Made by a program: the position numbers and the translations under genes | Assembly: GCA_964651335.1 (NCBI GenBank) | Contig: CAZYVT010000008.1 | Coordinates: 1-64,000 of the forward strand | DNA: 64,000 nucleotides | Direction of reading: 5' to 3' | From: 2-02-FULL-66-14 sp964651335 | GTDB taxonomy: Bacteria; Pseudomonadota; Gammaproteobacteria; Burkholderiales; SG8-39 | The notes under the pieces: model-generated | The model's database searches: none | Told to the model about the DNA's origin: nothing | The model's input: only the letters and a program-made list of their open reading frames with translations | Shown here: positions 53,452 to 61,316 of the stretch, one piece after another | Layout: every line of letters begins with the position of its first letter | Position numbering within the stretch: the stretch's first letter is position 1

Positions 53452-54028
53452 CTAGGTCCGCTTCCCACGCGCGGCGCGCTCCCGCCGCAAATGCCACCAG
53501 GAAGGAATGTCCGGCCGCCAACGGTCGAGCGCGCGCGTGATCGCGATTTCCTCCGCCGCTTCCACGAGCAGGAACAGCGCGCCCACGCGGAACGGCCAGG
53601 ACCAGTGCCAGCCGAGCATCAGCAGCACCGACGCCGCCATGTAGACCGCCAGCGATTTCGCGAGCCGGGTGTGGTAGCTCGGCAGCCGCCGGAACTTCGC
53701 GAACGCGTGGGCCCGCGGCACGACCAGCGCGATGACCAGCAGGACGACCCAGACCGCTTCGCGCTTCAGGACATCCGGCCATAGCCAGGCAACGCTCAGC
53801 GGAATGGTGAGCATCAGGCCCCTATCGGCCAGGCTGTCGAGCCGCGCACCACGGGCGGATTCCTGCCTCAGCTCGCGGGCCAGCGGGCCGTCGATCGCGT
53901 CGGTGGCCCAGGCCGCCGCGAGCAGCCATAAGAAAGGCTTTGTGCAGATCCAGCGCGGCCAGCGCGAGCAGGACGGGGATCGCGGCCAGGCGCAGGTAGC
54001 ACAGCAGGTTGGCGACGGTGAGCTTGAT
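53452..54028 (-). pseudogene. Frameshifted CDP-alcohol phosphatidyltransferase
   Basis: The membrane enzyme signature D-X2-D-G-X2-A-R-X8-G-X3-D-X3-D is fully present in DAIDGPLAREL...GARLDSLAD, and several hydrophobic helices follow. The N-terminus (KLTVANLLCYLRLAAIPVLL) is in another frame; the break is at about 53936-53942, where one base must be skipped (LHKAFL to WLLAAAW). The expected start codon is ATC at 54028, seven bases after AAGGGAG, with no ATG/GTG/TTG nearby. It is either a decayed gene or a sequence error. It would make a phosphatidyl lipid (PgsA-like). Confidence 0.72.
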
Positions 54029-54301
54029 GGCCGGACTCCCTTGAGTGAGCCGGGTGATAATGGGCCGACCGGTCGGCCACGGCAAACGATACCCGCCGAA
54101 CCGGAGGTAAGGAAGGCAATCCATGCGCACATTGTTCCTCGGCACTACCGCGTGTCCCACACCGTGCTGACCACCATTCAGGGGTCACGTCGTAGCTGCC
54201 TGGGCCGTCCTCGAGCGGCTTCCGTTCCCCATCGCCGGGAACGCGCGCCGGGAGGCCCCTCGGACAACGAGGAGTTATCCCCTCATGCTCCCCTTAGCTT
54301 G
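54029..54301. other. Noncoding gap in the accessory island
   Basis: 273 bp between the frameshifted gene and the antitoxin gene. I saw no ORF with a recognisable product, no RNA gene and no attC site. It must carry any promoter of the phosphatidyltransferase. Confidence 0.4.
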
Positions 54302-54658
54302 TCAGGCAGCCCGTTTCTCGATCGGCTTTACTGCGATCCGAAGGCCCGTAGCCTTCAGTACGGCGCTGAGACTCCGAAGTTCTGGATTGCCGGACTTGGA
54401 GAGCATCTTGTACGTCGCCTCGCGCGTGAGACGCGCTTTGCGGGCGATCCTGGCGACGCCGCCTTGTGCCTTGGCCACCTGGCGCAGCGCGAGCATGATC
54501 GCGGCTTGGTCTCCCTCCTCAAGTACGGCTTCGAGGTACGCCGCGGCTTCGGCCGGGGCCTTCAGCCGCTCGATCAGCCAGGGTTCATAGGGAAGGCTAG
54601 GTGCCGCGCTCTTTCTTCGCGGAGCGCGCTTTGAAATCTTCGAAATAGGCTTTGGCAC
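54302..54658 (-). CDS. Antitoxin of a HigBA/HI1420-type addiction module
   Basis: 118 residues, GTG start. The C-terminal half is a helix-turn-helix of the TIGR02684 type: LRQVAKAQGGVARIARKARL, TREATYKMLSKSGNPELRSL and LKATGLRIAVKP. It would neutralise a RelE/HigB-like toxin and repress its operon. The usual start would be near PSLPYEP right after the toxin stop, but no start codon is there; the GTG lies inside the toxin remnant. The toxin gene directly upstream is broken. Confidence 0.8.
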   Translation of the reverse strand: MPKPISKISKRAPRRKSAAPSLPYEPWLIERLKAPAEAAAYLEAVLEEGDQAAIMLALRQVAKAQGGVARIARKARLTREATYKMLSKSGNPELRSLSAVLKATGLRIAVKPIEKRAA

Positions 54659-54748
54659 GTTTAATGTCCCTTTGTTGCGTTCTCTTGTCTCCTCCGCAAA
54701 GGAGAAGCAGGATTACGTGACAGAGGTTTGGTAGTAGCGAAGTTCCAT
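54597..54748 (-). pseudogene. HigB/RelE-like toxin remnant with a large internal deletion
   Basis: An ATG at 54748 opens with MELRYYQT, like the start of HigB/HI1419-type toxins, but stops after 11 codons. In a second frame the minus strand continues as LLLLCGGDKRTQQRDIKRAK and AYFEDFKARSAKKERGT, then TAG at 54599-54597. This is the hallmark C-terminus of the same toxin family (LLLCGGDKxxQ-xDIxRA). The middle of about 60 residues is missing and the two ends are out of frame (152 bp), so the toxin is dead. Confidence 0.7.
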
Positions 54749-54810
54749 GGCGATGGTAATTTATAGTTCACAGGACCGTCAAGAGACTTGTTATGCGCAA
54801 GGCCGATTGC

Positions 54811-55242
54811 TCAAACCAGTGTCGCCAGATTCCTTCCGGTCGCGCCCTTCACCGCGGAAAGCGCGATGCCGGAATCGAACGTCACCAAGCGTCCGTTGTG
54901 TTTGAGCGCCAATGCCAGCAAATAGGTGTCGGTAATCTGCCGCGCGCTGTGTACCCGCGAGCCGTCCACGATCTGCCGGTCAACGATGGAAGTGTCGTCG
55001 GGCCAGAATAAGTGGGCGGAATGGTCCAGCGCGTCGCGCAACCGTTCGATGATCTGGGCTGCGGGCCGCGCGCCGGGATAGTTTGCCTGCGACATGATGC
55101 GGATGCACCCGTTCTGCGTGATTGGGCAAGACGCCCAGCCGTGCTTGATGTTGGCCTTCAACCAGGACAATGCCGTTTCGTGGTGCGGGTGCGCCTGGTC
55201 GAGGAGCGCGATCAAAACGTTGACGTCGAGCAGCGCGCGCAT
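54811..55242 (-). CDS. vapC: VapC-type PIN-domain ribonuclease toxin
   Basis: 143 residues, PIN domain. Acidic residues in RALLDVNVLIALLD (Asp6), ITDTYLLALA and TFDSGIAL. The position usually given by Glu in many PIN toxins reads Gln in PITQNGCIRI, as in some of this subgroup. It probably cleaves tRNA or rRNA. vapB is 53 bp upstream with a palindrome between them. Confidence 0.88.
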   Translation of the reverse strand: MRALLDVNVLIALLDQAHPHHETALSWLKANIKHGWASCPITQNGCIRIMSQANYPGARPAAQIIERLRDALDHSAHLFWPDDTSIVDRQIVDGSRVHSARQITDTYLLALALKHNGRLVTFDSGIALSAVKGATGRNLATLV

Positions 55243-55273
55243 CCGGTGCCTTGCTCCTGGGAGGGGGTAACGC

Positions 55274-55289
55274 GGGAACCCGGGTTCCC
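55274..55289. repeat. Perfect 16-bp palindrome between vapB and vapC
   Basis: GGGAACCCGGGTTCCC, a perfect dyad in the 53-bp gap between the antitoxin stop and the toxin start. It could be a VapB/VapBC operator or an mRNA hairpin that lowers toxin translation. VapBC genes usually abut or overlap, so both gap and palindrome are uncommon. Confidence 0.6.
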
Positions 55290-55295
55290 CTGTTC

Positions 55296-55535
55296 CTAGT
55301 ACTCGCCGTCTTCGCGCAGCTTGTTGATCAGCTCGTTGCTGACGATCCGCCCTTCTTTGGGAAATGGCCGGAAGCCGTAAATCGCTTTCGGCTCACGTGC
55401 CGTCAATGCCGCGGCACCCGTCAGCCCTTTGCGCGCGAGCTCGGAAATGACTTGCCCGGCCGTCTTCTTTTCTCGCCGCGCCAGATCTTTGGCCGCGAAC
55501 AGTACGTCTTCTTCGATATCGAGCGTGGTGCGCAT
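55296..55535 (-). CDS. vapB: VapB-type ribbon-helix-helix antitoxin
   Basis: 79 residues. The N-terminal RTTLDIEEDVLFAAKDLARREKK is a ribbon-helix-helix DNA-binding region; the C-terminal YGFRPFPKEGRIVSNELINKLR probably covers the VapC active site. The ATG at 55535 was chosen because MRTTLDI is the family start; an upstream in-frame ATG adds seven residues. It leads the vapBC operon. Confidence 0.86.
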   Translation of the reverse strand: MRTTLDIEEDVLFAAKDLARREKKTAGQVISELARKGLTGAAALTAREPKAIYGFRPFPKEGRIVSNELINKLREDGEY

Positions 55536-55577
55536 TTTGTGATGATACTGCATCACGCATCAGATGTAAACCTGTCT

Positions 55578-57389
55578 TCAGCCAACCTTTTCCGCGGGCT
55601 TCCCCAGCCTCAGCATCGCGTAGCTGCCGGGTGCGTCTTCCAGCGGGTCATTCGGGACTCGCGCCGGGACCTTTTCACCCCCGTTGCGCGCGTCGATCCA
55701 CGCTTGCCAGTCTTCCCACCATGAGCCCGGGTGCTGGGTCGCGGTCTCGAACCAGTCTTCGGGCGAATCGGGGCGCGCGTCGTTGGTCCAGTAGTGGTAC
55801 TTCTTCGCCGCCGGCGGGTTGACGATGCCGGCGATGTGGCCCGAGCCGCCGAGCACGAACCTGACCTCGCCGCCGAGGTAATTCGAGCCCTTGTAGGTGG
55901 TCTTCCACGGCGCGATGTGATCCTCGACGGTGGAGATGAAATACGCGGGGATCCTCACCTTGGAAAGATCGATCGGCACGCCGGCGAGCGTGATGCCGCC
56001 TGGCGTGCCGAGCAGGTTCTTCATGTACATGTTGCGCAGGTAGAAGCTGTGCATCCGCGCCGGCATGCGCGTGGAATCCGAGTTCCAGTACAGCAGGTCG
56101 AACGGAAACGGATCCTTGCCGAGCAGGTAATTGTTGATCACGAACGACCACACCAGGTCATTGGCGCGCAGCAGATTGAAGGTGCCCGCCATCTCCGAGC
56201 CTTCGAGAAAACCGCGCTCGTTCATCTTCTTCTCGAGGCTCTGCACCTGCTGCTCGTCGATGAACACGCCCAACTCTCCCGGCGCGGAGAAATCGAGCAG
56301 GCTGACGAAGAACGTCGCGCAGCCGACGCGATCCGAGTCGCCTTTCTCCTCACGGGCCGCGAGGTAAGCGAGCGTGCAGCCCAGCAGCGTGCCGCCGAGG
56401 CAGTAGCCGATGAAGTTGATCTTGCGCTCGCCGGTCGCCTGCTCCACGGCATCGAGCGCGGCGAGCGTACCCTCGAGCATGTAGTCCTCGAACCCCTTCT
56501 GCGCCAGGCCCGCGTCCGGATTCACCCAGGACACGACAAATACGGTATGCCCCTGGTCGGTCGCCCATTTGATGAACGAGTTCCTTTCGCGCAGGTCGAG
56601 GATGTAGTACTTGTTGATCCACGGCGGAATGATGACCAGCGGCCGCCGGTACACTTCCCTGGTCGTCGGCGAGAACTGGATCAGCTGCATGAGGCCGGTC
56701 TGGAAGACAACCTTCCCGGGCGTGGTGGCGACGTTTTTCCCGAGCTGGAAGGCGCTCTCGTCGGTCATGCTGATCCGCAGCTGGCCCTCGCCCTTCTCGA
56801 TGTCGGCGAGCAGGTTGTTGAGTCCCTTGACCAGGTTCTGCCCCCCGCTCGAAACGGTTTCGCGCAACACCTGCGGGTTGGTCAGCACGAAGTTCGAAGG
56901 CGCGAGCGCGTCCACGTACTGCCGGGTGAAGAACGCGACTTTTTTCTGCGACTCTTCGGGCAGGCCGTCGACGTTCGCCACTGCGTGCTGGATCTGGCGC
57001 GCGGTGATCAGGTAGGACTGCTTGACGAAATCGAACAGGAAGTTCGAGTTCCAGTCCTCGTCCTTGAAGCGCGAATCGCCCTTGGCCGGCTCCGCTACCG
57101 GCTTCGCCGCCATGCCGAGCATCTTCAGCCAACTCGACTGCCACAGCTTCATGTAATCGAACATCAGGTTCGCCGAGGCGCTCGCCAGCACGTACGGGTT
57201 GCCGAGCATGCGCGCATACAGGTCCATGTAGGCCTTGGCGATGCCCAGCTCGTCGGTGACGGCCGCGGAAACGCTGTTGGCGACGTGTTTCTGTGCAAAC
57301 TCGCCGAGGATGCGTCCCGAGCGCTCCGCAACTTCGCGGAAGATCTGGTGCATCTGTTCCGGATTCACTCCCAGTTTCACGGCATCCAT
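55578..57389 (-). CDS. phaC: Class I poly(3-hydroxyalkanoate) synthase
   Basis: 603 residues. It polymerises 3-hydroxybutyryl-CoA on PHB granules. The lipase-like box FIGYCLGGTLLG carries the catalytic Cys, and Asp/His lie in VEDHIAPWKTTY and GGSGHIAG. The N-terminal domain (residues 1-200) is that of class I enzymes. Neighbours include an MBL-fold hydrolase (start-to-stop gap 4 bp) and, further right, a thiolase, supplying a PHB context with bdhA at 6 kb. Confidence 0.96.
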   Translation of the reverse strand: MDAVKLGVNPEQMHQIFREVAERSGRILGEFAQKHVANSVSAAVTDELGIAKAYMDLYARMLGNPYVLASASANLMFDYMKLWQSSWLKMLGMAAKPVAEPAKGDSRFKDEDWNSNFLFDFVKQSYLITARQIQHAVANVDGLPEESQKKVAFFTRQYVDALAPSNFVLTNPQVLRETVSSGGQNLVKGLNNLLADIEKGEGQLRISMTDESAFQLGKNVATTPGKVVFQTGLMQLIQFSPTTREVYRRPLVIIPPWINKYYILDLRERNSFIKWATDQGHTVFVVSWVNPDAGLAQKGFEDYMLEGTLAALDAVEQATGERKINFIGYCLGGTLLGCTLAYLAAREEKGDSDRVGCATFFVSLLDFSAPGELGVFIDEQQVQSLEKKMNERGFLEGSEMAGTFNLLRANDLVWSFVINNYLLGKDPFPFDLLYWNSDSTRMPARMHSFYLRNMYMKNLLGTPGGITLAGVPIDLSKVRIPAYFISTVEDHIAPWKTTYKGSNYLGGEVRFVLGGSGHIAGIVNPPAAKKYHYWTNDARPDSPEDWFETATQHPGSWWEDWQAWIDARNGGEKVPARVPNDPLEDAPGSYAMLRLGKPAEKVG

Positions 57390-57393
57390 TGGT

Positions 57394-58455
57394 TCACCTT
57401 GTTGTAGTGGTTTGCGCGCCTGCAGCGCGCGCAAAGCGCGCAACACCGTCGGCGCCGACCGCGCGCGTGAGCCGTCCTTCGTAGTGCAGGTAGTGCAGAT
57501 GTGCGATCGCCTCGCCCATTGCGAAGAAGATCTGGTTCGTGTCGAGGCGGCGGCGGAACAGGATCTCGAGCACGTCGGCAGCACAACGCGGCGTATCGGC
57601 GCAGGCCTCGAGAAGCTCCGCGAGCCGCGCCTGGTGGTGCGCCTCGAGCGCAGCCGTGCGCCCGTGCGCGCCGCGGAACGGCTGGCCGTGCGAGGGCAGC
57701 ACCAGGGTATCGGCCGGCAGCTCGCGGTAGCGCCTGATCGAGTCGAGAAACAGCTTCAGCGGATTGGCCCAGGGGTCGACGGGGCGCACCGCAACATTGG
57801 TCGAAATCCTGGGCAGCAGCATGTCGCCGGAAATGAGCACCTTGAGCTCTTCGCAGTAGAGCGAGGCATGCTCGGGCGCGTGTCCGTGGCCGACCATCAC
57901 CCGCCACGAGCTGCCGCCAATCGCGATCCCCTCACCGTCGAGCAAGCGCCGGTGCGCATCTGGAAAATCCGGTACCAGCCTGCGGTAGAGATCTCCGCGC
58001 ATGAGCAGCGTCGCGCCGCGCGCCTCGTCGATGCCGTTGGCATGGAACAGCGCCACTTGGGACGCCGTAGAGTAGCCCGCGCTGCCGCTGCGCGCGGCAT
58101 GTGCGGTGAGATACTCGCCGCGGGTCATCCACAGCGGGACGCCGAAGCGCTGGCAAAGCCATGCGGCATTGCCGGCGTGGTCCGGGTGGTAATGCGTAAC
58201 CAGCACCCTCCGTACCGGACGGCCGCCCAAGGTGGTCGCGCAAACAGTTTCCCAGGCAGCTCGGGTGGCCTGGTCGGCGATGCCGCTGTCGATGATCGTC
58301 CAGCCGCCGTCGTCCTCGAGCAACCACAGGTTGATGTGATCGAGCTCAAACGGCAGTCCCATGCGAATCCAGAACACACCAGGCGAGACCTTGACGGCAG
58401 TTCCTGGCGCGGGAAGCGCGGCGAACGGATATTCGATGGGAGAAGCGACCGCCAT
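57394..58455 (-). CDS. Metallo-beta-lactamase-fold hydrolase
   Basis: 353 residues. Zinc motif THYHPDHAGN near residue 88, then GHGHAPEHASLY, ISGDMLLP and the C-terminal His in LVLPSHGQPF. It belongs with MBL-fold hydrolases of the glyoxalase-II/LACTB2-like group, acting perhaps on acyl thioesters. A C-terminal helical domain (residues 265-340) is of the DUF-type seen in such enzymes. It is divergent from liuR and upstream of phaC by 4 bp. Confidence 0.87.
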   Translation of the reverse strand: MAVASPIEYPFAALPAPGTAVKVSPGVFWIRMGLPFELDHINLWLLEDDGGWTIIDSGIADQATRAAWETVCATTLGGRPVRRVLVTHYHPDHAGNAAWLCQRFGVPLWMTRGEYLTAHAARSGSAGYSTASQVALFHANGIDEARGATLLMRGDLYRRLVPDFPDAHRRLLDGEGIAIGGSSWRVMVGHGHAPEHASLYCEELKVLISGDMLLPRISTNVAVRPVDPWANPLKLFLDSIRRYRELPADTLVLPSHGQPFRGAHGRTAALEAHHQARLAELLEACADTPRCAADVLEILFRRRLDTNQIFFAMGEAIAHLHYLHYEGRLTRAVGADGVARFARAAGAQTTTTR

Positions 58456-58526
58456 GAGCTAAAATGGGGCGATTGTAGTGCTTTTCTTCCGCGCCGCAGC
58501 AACCGGGCGAGCCGCGGACCGCCGAC

Positions 58527-58955
58527 GTGACTACCGATACTCCCCGGGAACAGCGTGAAAAGGAACGTGCCGAGTATTCGATCGGGGAGCTGGCGCGCGA
58601 ATTCGATGTCACGCCGCGCGCAATCCGCTTCTACGAGGACCAGGGATTGCTCGCGCCGCGCCGCGACGGGCAGCGCCGCATCTACGCGCCACGCGACCGC
58701 ACGCGTCTCAAGCTCACGCTGCGCGGCAAGCGCCTCGGGCTCACGCTCTCGGAGGTCAGGGAGCTGATCGACATGTACGAACCGGGGCGCGACGAGCGGC
58801 CGCAGCTCGAGCGTTTTCTTGCGGTCCTCGCGCAGCACCGCACCGCCCTCGAGCAGCAGCGCACCGACATCGAGGCGCAGCTCTCCGAGATCAGCACGTT
58901 CGGGAAGCGCATCCGCCAGCGGCTGGGCGGGCGCAAGCGCACCAGGGACGCCTGA
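58527..58955 (+). CDS. liuR: MerR-family regulator, LiuR-type
   Basis: 142 residues, GTG start. The N-terminal winged HTH is YSIGELAREFDVTPRAIRFYEDQGLL, and a long C-terminal coiled coil follows, with no metal-binding cysteines. This fits LiuR, which controls branched-chain amino-acid and acyl-CoA breakdown and leads the liu operon. The ivd gene lies 100 bp downstream, with an operator between them. Confidence 0.85.
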   Translation: MTTDTPREQREKERAEYSIGELAREFDVTPRAIRFYEDQGLLAPRRDGQRRIYAPRDRTRLKLTLRGKRLGLTLSEVRELIDMYEPGRDERPQLERFLAVLAQHRTALEQQRTDIEAQLSEISTFGKRIRQRLGGRKRTRDA

Positions 58956-58991
58956 CGGCCGGCGAGGGGCGCTGGATGCGCAAGATTGACG

Positions 58992-59007
58992 TTTACGTAA
59001 ACGTAAA
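58992..59007. promoter_or_regulatory. LiuR-type operator in the ivd promoter
   Basis: TTTACGTAAACGTAAA with the embedded perfect palindrome GTTTACGTAAAC. It is built of TTTACG/CGTAAA half-sites and sits between liuR and ivd. TTGACG at 58986-58991 could be the -35 box just before it. Reading as a LiuR site rests on family knowledge of this MerR type, not on binding data. Confidence 0.62.
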
Positions 59008-59055
59008 GTAGCCTTGCCCGGCCGTGAACGCCCCCGACACGCCGCAGTGAGCGCG

Positions 59056-60219
59056 ATGGAATTCCCTTCCCTCAGGTTCGAACACGGCGAGACGATCGAG
59101 ATGCTACGCGCCAGCGTGCAGGAGTTTGCGCGCAGGGAAATCGCGCCGCGCGCGGCAGAGATTGATCGTTTGAATGAATTTCCGGCCGACCTGTGGAAAA
59201 AGCTCGGTGCGTTCGGACTGCTCGGCATCACCGCCGAGGAGGCCTATGGCGGCACGCACATGGGCTACCTTGCGCATATCGTGGCGATGGAAGAAATCTC
59301 CCGCGCCTCCGGCGCAATCGGGCTTTCCTACGGCGCGCATTCGAACCTGTGCGTGAACCAGATCCGCCGCAACGGCAGCGAAACGCAAAAGAGCCGGTAC
59401 CTGCCCAGACTGATCACCGGCGAGCACGTCGGGGCGCTCGCGATGAGCGAGACCGGAGCCGGCTCCGACGTGGTCGGAATGCGCCTGCGCGCCGAGCGCC
59501 GGGGCGATCGCTACGTGATGAACGGGAACAAGATGTGGATCACCAATGGCCCGGATGCCGACGTGCTGGTGGTGTACGCCAAGACCGACGCCAACGCCGG
59601 GCCGCGCGGCATCACCGCATTTCTCATCGAGAAGGGCATGAAGGGCTTCGGCACGGCGCAGAAGCTGGACAAGCTCGGCATGCGCGGGTCGAACACCTGC
59701 GAACTGGTGTTCCGCGACTGCGAGGTGCCGGCGGAGAACGTACTCGGGGGCGAAGGTCGCGGGGCAAACGTGCTCATGAGCGGGCTCGATTACGAGCGGG
59801 CGGTGCTCGCAGGCGGACCGCTCGGCATCATGGCGGCCTGTCTCGACGTGGTCGTCCCGTACGTGCACGAGCGCAAGCAGTTCGGCCAGCCGATCGGCGA
59901 ATTCCAGCTCATGCAGGGAAAGCTTGCCGATATGTACGTGACCTGTTCCGCCGTGCGCGCCTACGTGTACGCGGTCGGACAGGCGCTCGACCGCGGAGAG
60001 ACCACGAGGAAGGACGCCGCCGGTGCGATTCTCTATGCGGCGGAGAAGGCGACCTGGATGGCGGGCGAGGCGATCCAGGCGCTCGGCGGCATGGGCTACA
60101 TCAACGAGACGCCCACCGGACGCCTGTGGCGCGACGCCAAGCTCTACGAGATCGGCGCCGGCACTTCCGAGATCCGGCGCTGGCTGATCGGACGGGAGCT
60201 GTTCTCGGAGACCGCGTGA
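59056..60219 (+). CDS. ivd: Isovaleryl-CoA dehydrogenase
   Basis: 387 residues. A flavoenzyme oxidising isovaleryl-CoA in leucine breakdown. FAD/acyl-CoA motifs MSETGAGSDVVGM and WITNGPDAD, the IVD-type catalytic Glu in LDYERAVLAGGPLG (about residue 250), and the C-terminal YEIGAGTSEIRRWLIGREL. In IVD the base is in this helix and not in the C-terminal loop, so assignment is firm. ATG 59056 matches the family N-terminus. Its stop shares a base with the next ATG. Confidence 0.93.
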   Translation: MEFPSLRFEHGETIEMLRASVQEFARREIAPRAAEIDRLNEFPADLWKKLGAFGLLGITAEEAYGGTHMGYLAHIVAMEEISRASGAIGLSYGAHSNLCVNQIRRNGSETQKSRYLPRLITGEHVGALAMSETGAGSDVVGMRLRAERRGDRYVMNGNKMWITNGPDADVLVVYAKTDANAGPRGITAFLIEKGMKGFGTAQKLDKLGMRGSNTCELVFRDCEVPAENVLGGEGRGANVLMSGLDYERAVLAGGPLGIMAACLDVVVPYVHERKQFGQPIGEFQLMQGKLADMYVTCSAVRAYVYAVGQALDRGETTRKDAAGAILYAAEKATWMAGEAIQALGGMGYINETPTGRLWRDAKLYEIGAGTSEIRRWLIGRELFSETA

Positions 60220-61313
60220 TGGCGCGCCTTGCCACGCCGCTCAGCGAACGCCTCGGGATCCGCCTGCCCATCATCCAGGCGCCGATGGCGGGCGGCCCCA
60301 CGACTCCCGAGCTGGTCGCCGCGTGCTCCGGCGCCGGGGTGCTCGGTTCGTTCGGATTCGCCTACACCCAGCCGGAGGAAATGAAGAAACAATCGGCGTG
60401 GGTGCGCACGAAAACGAATCGCCCGTTCGGCATCAACCTATTCGTCGCGCCGCAACCTGGCCCGATCGGTGTCACCGCGCAGGCTGCCGCGCTCGCCGCG
60501 CTCGGACCGTGGTACGCCGAAATGGGTCTGCCTTCGCCCGAGCCGGCACGCCCACCGTATGCGCCCGACCTCGAGGCACAGCTTGCGGCGGTCGCCGAGA
60601 TCCGTCCGGCGGTCTTCACCGCGCACCTCGGTGAACTCGCCGAGAAGTGGATTGCCGAATTCAAGTCCCTCGGCATCAACCTCGGCTCGAGCGCGACTTG
60701 CGTCGCCGAGGCCGAGCGCATCGAGCGCCTGGGCTTCGATTTCGTGATCGCACAGGGCGGCGAGGCGGGCGGCCATCGCGGAACGTACCTGCGCGATCCG
60801 CGCGAGGCGCTGACCGGCACGCTTGCGCTGGTGCGCCTCGTTGTCCGCACGGTACGGGTTCCGGTCGTCGCTGCAGGCGGAATCATGGACGGCGCGGGGA
60901 TCGCGGCAACGCTGGCGCTGGGCGCACAGGGGGCACAACTCGGAACGGCGTTCATCCCCTGCCCCGAGAGCGGAGCGCCTGATGTGCACAAGCAGGCAAT
61001 TCTCGGCGCCCGCGAGGATGACACGCGCATCACCGAAAAATTTTCAGGCAAGCCGGCGCGCGGCCTCGCCAACCGTTTCCTGCGCGAAGCGGAAGCCAAA
61101 CACCTGCCGCAGATCGCCTTCCCGGCGCAGAATAGCCTCACCGGCAGGTTGCGCGCGGCCTCCGCCAAGGCGGGCAATCCCGACTTCTATGCCCTGTGGG
61201 CCGGTCAGGCGGTGGGCCTTGCGCGCGCGCTTCCCGCAGCCGAACTGATCGCGCAGCTCGAGCAGGAAACCATCGTCGCGATCCGCGAGGTCGCCGCATT
61301 CGTCAAGGAGTAA
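60219..61313 (+). CDS. Nitronate monooxygenase / 2-nitropropane dioxygenase family enzyme
   Basis: 364 residues, FMN TIM barrel. PIIQAPMAGGPTTPELVAACSGAG is the FMN-binding start, AQGGEAGGHRGTY holds the catalytic-type His, and VPVVAAGGIMDGAGIAATLALGAQGAQLGTAF closes the barrel. The substrate in this operon is unknown; in leucine/propionate loci it may detoxify nitronates such as 3-nitropropionate. TGATG-coupled to ivd. Confidence 0.87.
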   Translation: MARLATPLSERLGIRLPIIQAPMAGGPTTPELVAACSGAGVLGSFGFAYTQPEEMKKQSAWVRTKTNRPFGINLFVAPQPGPIGVTAQAAALAALGPWYAEMGLPSPEPARPPYAPDLEAQLAAVAEIRPAVFTAHLGELAEKWIAEFKSLGINLGSSATCVAEAERIERLGFDFVIAQGGEAGGHRGTYLRDPREALTGTLALVRLVVRTVRVPVVAAGGIMDGAGIAATLALGAQGAQLGTAFIPCPESGAPDVHKQAILGAREDDTRITEKFSGKPARGLANRFLREAEAKHLPQIAFPAQNSLTGRLRAASAKAGNPDFYALWAGQAVGLARALPAAELIAQLEQETIVAIREVAAFVKE

Positions 61314-61316
61314 ATC

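Noticed and set aside
54787..54797. GTTATGC near the vapC end as a third attC half-site
   Set aside because: It departs from GTTRRRY and no left arm or paired stem was found.
59193..60218. Upstream extension of the nitronate-monooxygenase frame through ivd
   Set aside because: It lies in another frame of ivd and has shadow composition; the ATG in TGATG at 60219 is the true start.
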